Positions 39,154 to 47,715 of a DNA stretch of 64,000 nucleotides are shown here, piece by piece. The notes below the pieces were generated by a model that was not told where the DNA came from, did not search any database, and saw only the letters and a program-made list of their open reading frames with translations. The position numbers and the translations under genes are program-made. Location of the stretch: assembly GCF_023716865.1 (NCBI RefSeq), contig NZ_CP092417.1, positions 5,744,001-5,808,000 of the forward strand, in the 5' to 3' direction. The stretch's first letter is position 1. The number at the start of each line of letters is the position of its first letter. This stretch comes from Endozoicomonas sp. SCSIO W0465 (GTDB taxonomy: Bacteria > Pseudomonadota > Gammaproteobacteria > Pseudomonadales > Endozoicomonadaceae).

Positions 39154-40668
39154 CTATTCCTTCTTTTTAGTAAACAGCATTTGTAACGCATCCTGATGCG
39201 CTTCAAATAGTTTATGATAATTTTGGCAAAAAGCGTCTTCATCCGGTTCCACCAGTATCTCAATGGAAGGCGCTATATCGTTTGTCCAACCGGGTAAATA
39301 GTACCCATTGGCGGCACACAGTGCATGAATGATCATTTCCACAGTGCCACCAGGTCCTCTGACCGTAGGTGCCAGATGCACATACCACCAGTGTATGCGG
39401 GGGATTACGGAAAGGTCACCAGCCATAGCCTGTTCAATCAAACCCTGAACATGCCTTAACCCCCGATCCAGTTGATGAGGATCCGTATGGACAAGTAGAG
39501 CAGAGCGCTTTTCATTGCCAACATAATTGTCATCGAATCGACCAAAAAAAGATTCCACCTCATATTTGCAGATTCTGGGAGAAGTCAAAATCTGGGTTAA
39601 ATAAACCTTCTCGTTGCCTGCATTACCCACAACAACACCATGATGAATCTCATCAATTTCAGATGGATATGCCCCGATTAAGGCAAGGAAGCGAATAAAC
39701 CCTTTCCCTTCATCTGTTGCCTCATTGATAAAATATTCATTATGATCCAGCTCAACCGCACGTTTATTACCACAGGAATAAGCTTTACAGTACAGAGGGG
39801 TGTGTAGATACTTTTTGTGATAATTTTGCATTGATTTTGGATCATAACGGCGAAGTCCAAATTCATGTGCTTTTTCATGATTCCTGATAATCTCAATCTT
39901 TTCACGCACTTCAATTGCCGATTCAATGAGTGTTTTGACAGTGAGCTCCTTTTGAATAATGCTTTCTTTTGCGATATTAACGAATGCTCTAAATCCTGCG
40001 TTAAACGTATTGGGATTACCATATTGAACCCAATTATCTCTTTTTACCAGATGATTGGGATTTTCCGGTTGAATCATCAAAGGCGCCAGTGAGGAGGTTG
40101 GGCTAGTTTTCTCCGATTCACTGATCCGGTACTGTGAATAGCCAAGCTGGCTCGCAGGTTCATGCGATGTGTCTGGTGTTGCAGAGGTAGCGGGTGTACT
40201 AAGGGTGGACATTAAGGGATTTTCATTATTTGGCAAGGCTTTCAGGGCTGGTAAAGACTTCCATTTGGGCAATGTCATGTATCCATGCACCCACAAAGCA
40301 AGCTGAACATTGCGGCTGTATTGTCCATGAAAGTCTCTGCAGCTCTTGGAATCAGCGAGAGAATGCTTATTGTCTGCCCTAAGAGCGGGTGTGGCGCCAG
40401 CGTCTCCCCTAAAAATATTTCCGGGATCGGTTAGCAAGGCAACCTCCCGAAAGCTGCCATCATCATTTCGGGAGCCTGGTTTATTGGAATAATCAGCGGG
40501 ATACTGGCCATTTACCATTAAATCCTGGTTCAATGACTTGGTTACTGGTCTTCCCTCATGTTGAACCACTGATGGTTGCTGGGAAGGTTGCTGGGATGGT
40601 CGCTGGTGAGTGCATGAAGAGATCGCTGTCTGATCTTGCATAGCGAATACTTGATTAATTGTTTCCAC
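39154..40668 (-). CDS. unknown large protein, 504 residues
   Basis: The start is GTG 40668 with AAGGA 9 bases upstream; ATG nine codons later is the alternative. The first 200 residues are low in order, rich in Ser, Gln, Pro and Asn (for example HQRPSQQPSQQPS). From about 210 a folded region begins (GFRAFVNIAKESIIQKELTV). The C-terminal 130 residues hold IHWWYVHLAPTVRGPGGTVE and then ALCAANGYYLPGW, a block reminiscent of sequences at the C-termini of some secreted effector proteins; I cannot name the family. A disordered N-terminus before a compact C-terminal domain also fits a secreted effector. No signal peptide or membrane segment is seen. It lies upstream of the HIT-like gene and may be co-transcribed with it. 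Confidence 0.6.
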   Translation of the reverse strand: METINQVFAMQDQTAISSCTHQRPSQQPSQQPSVVQHEGRPVTKSLNQDLMVNGQYPADYSNKPGSRNDDGSFREVALLTDPGNIFRGDAGATPALRADNKHSLADSKSCRDFHGQYSRNVQLALWVHGYMTLPKWKSLPALKALPNNENPLMSTLSTPATSATPDTSHEPASQLGYSQYRISESEKTSPTSSLAPLMIQPENPNHLVKRDNWVQYGNPNTFNAGFRAFVNIAKESIIQKELTVKTLIESAIEVREKIEIIRNHEKAHEFGLRRYDPKSMQNYHKKYLHTPLYCKAYSCGNKRAVELDHNEYFINEATDEGKGFIRFLALIGAYPSEIDEIHHGVVVGNAGNEKVYLTQILTSPRICKYEVESFFGRFDDNYVGNEKRSALLVHTDPHQLDRGLRHVQGLIEQAMAGDLSVIPRIHWWYVHLAPTVRGPGGTVEMIIHALCAANGYYLPGWTNDIAPSIEILVEPDEDAFCQNYHKLFEAHQDALQMLFTKKKE

Positions 40669-40965
40669 TAATTTAATTCCTTTATAGTATCGAGTGTTGT
40701 GATTTCTCTTGATTTCAAGTCATTTTCAGACAGCACGAAAGATTAACATTGACGATCAAACAGTAAACTGACAATGTTGTTAGGTTTTCTGACCCTTCTA
40801 TTGGTTTTGTTGAGAACGCCAGATCATTTTTATAATAAATAGCCTGTTGAAATTTTGGACAAGCCAGTTCCTGTATCTGATCAACCAGGAGTGCCAGAAA
40901 AGTGAGGTAGGTGGAATTAGTAGCCAGAAGCTTTTCACCATGACCGCAATTGTGCTCAAGTTTTT
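40669..40965. other. gene-free interval
   Basis: This interval holds the AT-rich upstream region of the 504-residue gene and then the beginning of an IS remnant. No convincing open frame is seen; the small frame at 40847-41041 lacks similarity and lies opposite the transposase fragment. Confidence 0.5.
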
Positions 40966-41292
40966 TCAGGGTATTAAACGTTTCATTTTTTTGTCCTCAT
41001 TTTTAATGCAGCAGTCATCACAACGGCAGGTTCCCGAATAAAAGAGACCAGTGCCATCAATAGGAAGCAGACAACAATTTTTCAACTTGCTGCAGTTGAA
41101 TGCATAACCCTGCAGAGCACCATTGCACTGAACGACAGAAAACAGTTCTTTAAACGGCGACTTCAACCCAATGGGCTTAACCGGATCAATAACCTCTCTC
41201 ATTCGAGTATCGGAAGGGACTTTGCCGTCTTTTGCATGATAGAGTTTTTCAAGATATTGAAATTCTCGATAAAACAGGGAACTTTTTGCCAA
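40966..41292 (-). pseudogene. transposase N-terminal fragment
   Basis: This is a stretch of about 105 residues: YLEKLYHAKDGKVPSDTRMR, then EVIDPVKP, FKELFSVVQCNGALQGY and LPIDGTGLFYSGTCRCDDC. The order PSDTxMRExxDPV...F..LF...Q...L..Y...DGT...S....C..C is that of a family of DDE transposases whose first catalytic Asp is in DGT. The remaining two thirds of the protein are absent. No terminal repeats found. Confidence 0.65.
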
Positions 41293-41337
41293 TCCACCAG
41301 TCTAAATGGGCAGCTAGTGTGCCTGCTGGAGATATCA

Positions 41338-41950
41338 ATGTTCCCGAATTATAAAGAAAACCCTGCACCTGATTATACAATTCATAGAAGCATTGATTGC
41401 AGTAGGTTTGACCTTGCCAGGGTTCGATGTGATCCACAGGTTAGTGCACAGGCAAACTACCACTATTGGCAAGTTTCACACCCAAATCTACAATATTACT
41501 CAACTCACTGTAAAAAATGTTCCAACCCAATGAGACAAAGGCTTCAGTCTGGTTTTCCACGATCTGTTGCCCAACAAAATCCTGGCCCTGAGCACCCGAA
41601 AATACAACGGTCCAACATCGAAGTTATCTATACCGTTGGGAGTCGCATTCAATACAAGGGAGCTCTGTTGACTACTCAAGAAATACATAAAAAGGAAGAG
41701 CAGTTAAGCAAGCAAACAATACATCAATTAGTCGATGATCACTTCAAACGCTCTCTATGCCGATATCCAGATAGAAGTAGTGAGTTTACCCGCAGCCTTC
41801 AGCTTTCATCAACGGTCACCAGAGCAGGAAGCAGTGCCAGGGATTGGATTTCGGGTGAGAATCACAGACAATGAGTGCATCTTCAGCATGACCTTGAGCA
41901 TCAGGAGAAACTTTTATAAAAAAGGGTGGTCAATTGACGAGTCTCAATAA
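41338..41950 (+). pseudogene. possible frameshifted unknown gene
   Basis: An open frame from ATG 41338 (MFPNYKENPAPDYTIHRS) runs to about 41740, with a CKKCSNP motif. Another frame then continues LYADIQIEVVSLPAAFSFHQ to a stop at 41950. Each part looks protein-like and the second has no start of its own. A single frameshift near 41745 would join them to about 200 residues. The product is not recognised. The call is tentative: the join was inferred by eye and no intact copy is in the window. Confidence 0.4.
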
Positions 41951-41969
41951 CTTTAGAGTTAATAATTGA

Positions 41970-43049
41970 ATGGATAGACTACCCCATTCCACTTATTTTA
42001 ATGCGGCTATTAATCACGTCTCTTATTTCCAAGATGCCAACCTTCAGGATGCTAACCTGTCTAAATCTGTCACCTTATGTCAGAAGTCATCCCGTGACGT
42101 CATAGAAGTAGCTAATATTCTTTGTGCCATGCGTAGGAATAAGAACGTCCTTCAACAGCAAACGGTGCCTTTTCATGGCCCTTTTAATAACCCTGCGCTT
42201 GAAAAAAGGTCGACAGTAATTGTTCATAACCATCCTGAAGATGATCAACCATTTAACTTATCTGTCAGGAGAGAACCAGTTAATTGCGATCAAATCCCCA
42301 CCTATATTCCTGATAATGAATCTTTTTCCATTCAGTCTATTTTAGGCATAGAGCAATCAACCTCGCAAAGTCCATCCCTTGTCGATAACAATCTTCATCA
42401 ATCGGTTGAAACTTCTCTTCGAGATCGTATTGATAGTTTTACCAGACCAGCGGCGGCGGTTGCAATTGTCAGACCTCAAGTAATTAGTGTGGGACTTCAG
42501 CAGTACAATATTCCAGCAGGCTGTGAAATCGATCCATCAAGTAATCTGACCAGCGTAAGAGTTGAAGAGACTGCTGAAAGTAGCACCTCGCAAATCGAGC
42601 GCAAAAGGGAGCGCCAAAGGGAGCGCCAAAGGGAGCGTAACAGGGAGCGTCGTAAAGATCCCGCTTTCGCAGAGCGCGAAAGGGAGCGTAACAGGGAGCG
42701 TAACAGGGAGCTTCGCAAAGATCCCACTTACGTAGAGCGCGAAAGGGCTTGTAAAAGGGAGCACCAAAGGAAGCGCTACCATAGTGATCCTGCCTACGCA
42801 GATGGTCAAAGAATCTATTCAAAAATTTACAATCGTACCAAAAAACAAACCTCCAACAAGGAAGAAGCTGCAAAGCAAGCTAAAATCGCAAGAGAGGAGT
42901 ATTTCCAGTCAGTCAGTTCCGCTGGAAACCCAGGTGAATTAACACTGACTTCTAATCTCGTTGAAGCAATCCAGAGTTCCAGCCAGAGTTCCAATAACAA
43001 TTTAGATAGTGCTCCCACCGCACGTTGCAAATTGACGAGCAGTCAGTAA
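41970..43049 (+). CDS. basic-repeat protein paralogue, 359 residues
   Basis: Residues 1-190 are polar and match the N-terminal region of the protein at 30876 by spaced identities: GIEQS...LVDNNLH...RDRID...AAVAIV. From about 205 an Arg/Glu-rich tract begins (RERQRERQRERNRERRK) made partly of 12-base repeats. It passes into about 22-residue units with a KDPxYxERER core (RKDPAFAERERER, RKDPTYVERERAC, HSDPAYADGQRIY). The C-terminal 90 residues are Ser/Asn-rich. A long charged helix is likely. So the two proteins share a head but have different basic tails. The function is unknown; nucleic-acid binding is possible. An IS4-superfamily element lies 20 bp after the stop. Confidence 0.72.
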   Translation: MDRLPHSTYFNAAINHVSYFQDANLQDANLSKSVTLCQKSSRDVIEVANILCAMRRNKNVLQQQTVPFHGPFNNPALEKRSTVIVHNHPEDDQPFNLSVRREPVNCDQIPTYIPDNESFSIQSILGIEQSTSQSPSLVDNNLHQSVETSLRDRIDSFTRPAAAVAIVRPQVISVGLQQYNIPAGCEIDPSSNLTSVRVEETAESSTSQIERKRERQRERQRERNRERRKDPAFAERERERNRERNRELRKDPTYVERERACKREHQRKRYHSDPAYADGQRIYSKIYNRTKKQTSNKEEAAKQAKIAREEYFQSVSSAGNPGELTLTSNLVEAIQSSSQSSNNNLDSAPTARCKLTSSQ

Positions 43050-43069
43050 TCGAAGGGTAAGTAAGATAG

Positions 43070-44595
43070 CTCGACTTTAGAGTCTGTATAAAACGATAAT
43101 TCGGTCAGCTTTTTATAGTGAAGCAAGCCGAAATCAGTGAACTGTTTTTCCAAGTTCGTTATTACTTCCGTTTTTTGCCTAAAAGCCTTTAGTTATGCTG
43201 CTTCTGAATTATCCGGTATTAACTGGTCGATCAGATCGCGAAAATTGAACTCATATTTTTGCTTATATCTGTTCCAGCCCTTGCGAATAGAGAACCTCGG
43301 AATAATTCCTGAAAGAGCAATTTTCATCATGCCTGCAGTGGTTGTATCCGGGCTTCTCCAGGGTATCCGAGAAATATTCAGACATGCCTGATTTTTACAA
43401 ACGGTTAATAACTGCAATAATGCATAGCCTGCCATTTTCAAATGCATCCATCGAAGCAGTGTTCGCAATTTCTGCTGCCATAAATGGCAACAGCCAAAAG
43501 CATGTTTGAGTTGGTGAAACATTGGCTCTACCGGCCATCTCCGGGAATAGGCACGAAGCACCTCCAGTCCCTCAAGTTCCGGATTGGTCGAGATGAATAT
43601 TCTGCTTTCGGTCAGACCTTTGTCATTTTCAAAGCGACTCCAGACGACGCGTACTTCACGACCTTTAAGGAATCTGGCGCGACAGATCAGGGTACGATAA
43701 CGTATTTTGCGAAATTTGCCGTACATCCATACTGTTGCTTTTTCTTCCGGCAGTTTCTTAACCTGTTCTGTCGTCATCTTGATGCCGTACTTTTTTGGGC
43801 GCCCTCGCTTCTTTACGGTGGGTGCTGGCGGCAAAGCATAGAGGGCCCGATTTGAAGGTATCTGACCAACAACTTCTATGTTCATTTCCAGAGCTGGCTT
43901 TATCAGTGTCCAGTTCATATACCAGCAATCGGTTAGCAGGCGTAGCACTCGATCCTTCACTTCATTGCGTACCACCCTGAGCATGGCCACGGCAATTTTC
44001 AGTTTGCTGGTGTTACCTGAAGCTGGTGTCGGAAATGAGATCACCGGTATGGCGGTAAATACTTCATCTGCAGCCCGCTCAAATATGATGGCCAGGGAAA
44101 CCCAACACTGCCCCCAGATGTACGTCGGCCGATTGCGTTTCTTGCTGTGTTGATGATGTGTACGACAAGCAGGGGCTTTGTCGGAAAACCGTTCGATTAC
44201 CCAGTCATCAAGCCCCAGGACCACAGGTTGATTCTCAGGAGCTTTGGAGCAGACCAGACGGATCAAGTGGCGTGCCAAGTTCTTCCATTGCCACTTGCCC
44301 TGAGATAGCCAGTGGTGGTAGCTGCTCCACACACAATGAAAATCAATTGTTAACAACGCCTGTGTAACAAAGCCGTCGGCTGAAAGCATGCAACCGAACA
44401 GCAGTTCGCAGAACGTTGGTACTGCAGTTGATGATAGCGCTCCAGCAAGAAAGGTTGTATATGAAGCGAGCTCCCTGAGGATTACTTGATGATCTGAAGT
44501 GAGCATGGCAACCATCTCGAATTTCGTCATTGGGGATGGTTGCTTTTAGCAGATTATGCGCCGGAACTATTGTGCTCTTAAAACTCTAAAGTCGA
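43070..44595 (-). mobile_element. IS4-superfamily element, complete (1526 bp)
   Basis: The ends are CTCGACTTTAGAGTC and AACTCTAAAGTCGAG, with an 8-bp duplication TAAGATAG (43062-43069 and 44596-44603). It differs from the copy at 29131 by one T in a short T-run and by having a single right end. Confidence 0.94.
43193..44530 (-). CDS. IS4-superfamily transposase
   Basis: The protein is 445 residues, intact, and the same sequence as 29197-30534: LGLDDWVIERFSDKAP, LLTDCWYMNWTLIKPALEM, the KKRGRPKKYG patch and RRWPVEPMFHQLKHAF. With its clean duplication this is the likely active copy in the window. Confidence 0.9.
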   Translation of the reverse strand: MTKFEMVAMLTSDHQVILRELASYTTFLAGALSSTAVPTFCELLFGCMLSADGFVTQALLTIDFHCVWSSYHHWLSQGKWQWKNLARHLIRLVCSKAPENQPVVLGLDDWVIERFSDKAPACRTHHQHSKKRNRPTYIWGQCWVSLAIIFERAADEVFTAIPVISFPTPASGNTSKLKIAVAMLRVVRNEVKDRVLRLLTDCWYMNWTLIKPALEMNIEVVGQIPSNRALYALPPAPTVKKRGRPKKYGIKMTTEQVKKLPEEKATVWMYGKFRKIRYRTLICRARFLKGREVRVVWSRFENDKGLTESRIFISTNPELEGLEVLRAYSRRWPVEPMFHQLKHAFGCCHLWQQKLRTLLRWMHLKMAGYALLQLLTVCKNQACLNISRIPWRSPDTTTAGMMKIALSGIIPRFSIRKGWNRYKQKYEFNFRDLIDQLIPDNSEAA

Positions 44596-44611
44596 GTAAG
44601 ATAGTATGCAC

Positions 44612-45013
44612 TCAAAAAGCCGTACTTGATCCACACGACAACCATTGCGCAGCACTCTCGATTTTCTGAGCCAATCTCGGGAATGTTCCGCTACCTGTAA
44701 GCCTATCTGTTAAATAGTGCCAGAATGAAAGCCCATATTGTCGACAGGTTTTCTTGAGGCTTGCAAAGGTGTCTCTGCTCCGTCGGCCGCTCTCACTTTT
44801 GGTGCCACCACTGATTTTACGCCGTTTGACGTGTTCTCTTATCTGGCTTTCGCTGAGGTTGTTATGAAGAGGCAGTACCGGGTTATCCAGAACCATCAAC
44901 AATTCCTGTTCAATTACAGCAAGACCTGCCAGCGCTTTCTGTAGACCTGCGTATTCTGGCGAACATGAACGCTCATTCTGGTGTATCGTGAACACCTTCA
45001 CTCCCTTAAGCAT
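44612..45013 (-). pseudogene. C-terminal fragment of an IS66-type transposase
   Basis: About 125 residues include VLPLHNNLSESQIREHVKRR, then KISGGTKSESGRRSRDTFAS and CRQYGLSFWHYL. This is the catalytic-Glu end of IS66-group transposases (NNLSE...R...RK...G...S..G), but clearly different from the TnpC proteins at the six IS66 copies here. The N-terminal part was removed at the IS21 boundary near 45020. The first few residues (MLKGVK) may come from the junction. Confidence 0.75.
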
Positions 45014-45034
45014 CGCCTCCTTTAATTTCTAGCT

Positions 45035-45784
45035 TTAGTGTTCACGGTCCGCCAGTTTTGCTTTCGTTTTTCTCATGGATTCTCCCTTGAGTTCTATCCG
45101 GTGGGCGTTGTGGGTCAACCGATCCAGAATCGCATCGGCCAGGGTGGCATCGCCTATGCTGCTGTGCCATTTCGACACCGGCAGCTGGCTGGTGACGATG
45201 GTTGAACTCTGGTTGTGCCGGTCATCCATGATTTCCAGCAGGTCGTTGCGCTGGCTCTGACTCAGGGGCTCAAGGCCCCAGTCATCAAGTGTCAGCAGGT
45301 CAACCCTGGCCAGTTGCCTGAGCTGTTTCGTATAACTGCCATCGCCGTGTGCTAAGGTCATGGCTTCCAGCAACCGGGAGGTGCGGAAGTAGTGAACGCT
45401 GTAACCACGCAGACAGGCTCCGTGCCCGAAGGCACAGCTCAACCAGCTTTTACCCGTACCACAGGGGCCGGTCAGCAGCAGGTTCTGTTTGCGGCGCAGC
45501 CAGTCACAGGTGACCAGTGTCGCCATTTTCGATTTGGTGATGCCCCGTGGCTGCTCGTAGTCAATGTCTTCCAGGGTGGCCGCCAATTTGAAGCGTGCCG
45601 CCCTGAGCAACCGTGCCAACCGCTTGTTGTTGCGGTCGGCATCTTCCTGGTCAACCAGCAGGGCGAGTCGTTCTTCGAAGCTGAGCCCCTCATAGGTGCC
45701 CGGCTGCTCCTGCTGAAGCTGCAGGGCATCGGCCATACCGCTGAGTCTGAGGGCACGTAAACGGGTTATGGTTTGATTGATCAT
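45035..45784 (-). CDS. istB: IS21 helper ATPase IstB
   Basis: The protein is about 249 residues of the AAA+ DnaC-like helper family. Walker A is LLLTGPCGTGKSW near residue 105, Walker B is LLTLDDWGLEPL near 165, followed by STIVTSQLPVSKWH (sensor 1 region) and DRLTHNAHRIELKGESMRK at the C-terminus. It acts with IstA in strand transfer and target choice. Start at 45784 (MINQTITRLRALRL) is preferred because GAGGGG lies 8-9 bases upstream. An upstream ATG at 45799 overlaps the istA stop by four bases (ATGA), which implies translational coupling. Confidence 0.93.
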   Translation of the reverse strand: MINQTITRLRALRLSGMADALQLQQEQPGTYEGLSFEERLALLVDQEDADRNNKRLARLLRAARFKLAATLEDIDYEQPRGITKSKMATLVTCDWLRRKQNLLLTGPCGTGKSWLSCAFGHGACLRGYSVHYFRTSRLLEAMTLAHGDGSYTKQLRQLARVDLLTLDDWGLEPLSQSQRNDLLEIMDDRHNQSSTIVTSQLPVSKWHSSIGDATLADAILDRLTHNAHRIELKGESMRKTKAKLADREH

Positions 45785-45795
45785 GGCCTTACCCC

Positions 45796-47325
45796 TCATT
45801 GGAAGAAGTCAGCGCCAGGAATGTTCTCGTGGCTGACGGTGACACGGGTTTTCTGTTCCTTTGCCGGTGTTAACGGAACCTTGTCCAGTCCGGACTGCAA
45901 GATGGAACGCACATTGGCAACCCGTCGTCCGCCACAGACAATGGCCCGATGGCAGGCAGCATTCAGACGCTGCGTACCGTATTCCCGCTCCATGTTCAGA
46001 AGCCCGAGACAGGCCCGGTAAGCCTGTTCCGGGTGTTGCTTGCTATCCAACAGTCGCTGGGTAAATCCGAGCACATCAGGCCCGATTTTCTGTGCCCAGT
46101 TCTTAAGCCGACCGGGAGTCCACTGTTGCTGTTTCTGGTGCCGGGTTGGCATGTGTTCAGGCCGGGTGGTAAAGCCACCGCTGTTATACTGCCGTACGTG
46201 GCTGGTGACCGGTTTGCCTTTGTAGAGTATCTGGACCGTGTGGTGACTGGCCCTGATTTCCACCTCTTCTTTTACCAGCTGGTGTGGTACGGAGTAGAAG
46301 TGGTCGCTGAACCGGATATGGTAATCAATGCTGACCCTGGCCACCTTGAACTCCAGGTGCTCAAAGGCCTGTCTGGGTAATGGCATCAGGGCCGGTCTGT
46401 CCAGCTCATCAAACAGACTGCGCCGACAGCCTTTTTGCTGCCGGAATGGCCGGTTATTCAGGTCTTCCAGCAAGCGTCCTATTTCCCAGTTCAGCTCTGA
46501 CAGGGAGAAGAACCTGTGGTGACGCAGGCGCATCAGGATCCAGCGCTCCACCAGTTGGACGCCGACTTCTACCTTGGCCTTATCCTTGGGTTTATAAGGC
46601 CTTGCCGGCATAATCGAGCAACCAAAGTGTTCAGCCATGTGCAGGTAGCTTTGGTTGATGTCCGGGTCGTATCGGCAGGCTTTGGTCACAGCACTGCGCA
46701 GGTTATCCGGCACCAGCATTTCAGGGACACCGCCAAAGAACTTGAAGGCACGCACCTGGGAGCTGATAAAGTCGGCAGAGCCCTGGGTCCAGGAAGCCTC
46801 GGCAAAGGTGTAATTGGAGGCACCCAGGACGGCAACGAAGATCTGTGCGGGCGCGGTTTCTCCGGTTGTCTTGTTCACCACAGGCACGGTCAGGCCAGCG
46901 TAATCAACAAACAACTTCTCACCGGCCCGGTGATGCTGGCGCATGGAGCGCTTCTGTTTGTCATTCCACTGCCGGTAACGGTGACAGAACTGAGAGTAAC
47001 TGTAGGCATTGTGTGGGCAGGCCTCACAGTACTCCTCCCACACCAGCTGCTTGGTCATCCCCTTAGACTTCAGCTCCTTATGAACCTCCTGCCAGTCGGG
47101 GTCGACCATATTCTGCTCAGGGCAGGTAACCGGTGCTGGAGCCAGTTTGTTGATCAGAGCCGTGTCGTCCATGCTCTCAGGCAGTGGCCAGGACAAGCCG
47201 ACAGCCTCAAACCGGTTAAGGTATTTGTTAACCGCCCCGACACTGACGCGAGTGCTTCTGGATATTTGCCGGGTGCTGAGCTGGCACTCAAACCGGAGTC
47301 GAAAGATCTCCCGTAATTTACGCAT
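45796..47325 (-). CDS. istA: IS21 transposase IstA
   Basis: The protein is about 509 residues from ATG 47325. The N-terminal helix-turn-helix reads LSTRQISRSTRVSVGAVNKY. The DDE integrase core has KLFVDYAGLTVPVVN near residue 140 (first Asp), MLVPDNLRSAVTKACRYDPD near 215 (second) and KPKDKAKVEVGVQLVERWIL near 250 (Glu). A beta-barrel-like C-terminus follows (HHTVQILYKGKPVTSHVRQY). The frame is intact. GTG 47343 would extend the frame by six codons into the neighbouring IS1634 and is an artefact of the junction. Confidence 0.93.
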   Translation of the reverse strand: MRKLREIFRLRFECQLSTRQISRSTRVSVGAVNKYLNRFEAVGLSWPLPESMDDTALINKLAPAPVTCPEQNMVDPDWQEVHKELKSKGMTKQLVWEEYCEACPHNAYSYSQFCHRYRQWNDKQKRSMRQHHRAGEKLFVDYAGLTVPVVNKTTGETAPAQIFVAVLGASNYTFAEASWTQGSADFISSQVRAFKFFGGVPEMLVPDNLRSAVTKACRYDPDINQSYLHMAEHFGCSIMPARPYKPKDKAKVEVGVQLVERWILMRLRHHRFFSLSELNWEIGRLLEDLNNRPFRQQKGCRRSLFDELDRPALMPLPRQAFEHLEFKVARVSIDYHIRFSDHFYSVPHQLVKEEVEIRASHHTVQILYKGKPVTSHVRQYNSGGFTTRPEHMPTRHQKQQQWTPGRLKNWAQKIGPDVLGFTQRLLDSKQHPEQAYRACLGLLNMEREYGTQRLNAACHRAIVCGGRRVANVRSILQSGLDKVPLTPAKEQKTRVTVSHENIPGADFFQ

Positions 47326-47715
47326 TGATCCGTCATTCAGCACCCGTATCAGGAATAAATTTCCTGATACGGTCGCCCAAGAATTGAAATAATAGTCAAC
47401 TGCCTTTCTTGTAATCCAACCACATGCTTTTCATGTCCATCGACCAATAGCACGTTGATACCCTGAAAGCAGAAAAACACCCAACGCGCTGTCGGGTTTT
47501 GGCAGGGTTTCCGCTTCATGTCCGGGAAAAACCGACTCTGTCGTTTTAGCTCATGCCTAATTCGATGCTGAATCGCCGCATACACTAACAGACACAGCGT
47601 CATCACCATCAGCAAGACTTCTATTCGTTCCGGTTTCTTTAAAAACAGCGAAGAAACCAGAAACTCCGGGCTCTTCAAAAACCGAAAGCCACGCTCTACT
47701 GACTGTTGTGATTTG

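Larger units (their letters stand above)
45035..47329 (-). mobile_element. IS21-family element, incomplete on the right
   Basis: istA and istB are in the usual order with overlapping stop and start. The sequence upstream of istA, including the left terminal repeat, has been replaced by an IS1634 that starts at 47330, only a few bases before the istA ATG. No duplication flanks were found. With its promoter end lost, the element is probably immobile. Confidence 0.85.

Noticed and set aside
39145..39175. Possible terminator GAAGGAAT...ATTCCTTC followed by T-run near the end of the 504-residue gene
   Set aside because: The T-run is on the plus strand while the gene is on the minus strand, and part of the stem encodes the C-terminal Lys codons.
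42484..42873. Cysteine-rich antisense frame opposite the Arg/Glu tract (129 residues), also 76 and 90 residues
   Set aside because: Mirror of the Arg-rich tract; no start context.
46516..47316. 266-residue plus-strand frame opposite istA
   Set aside because: It lies within the well-supported istA frame and shows no family features.
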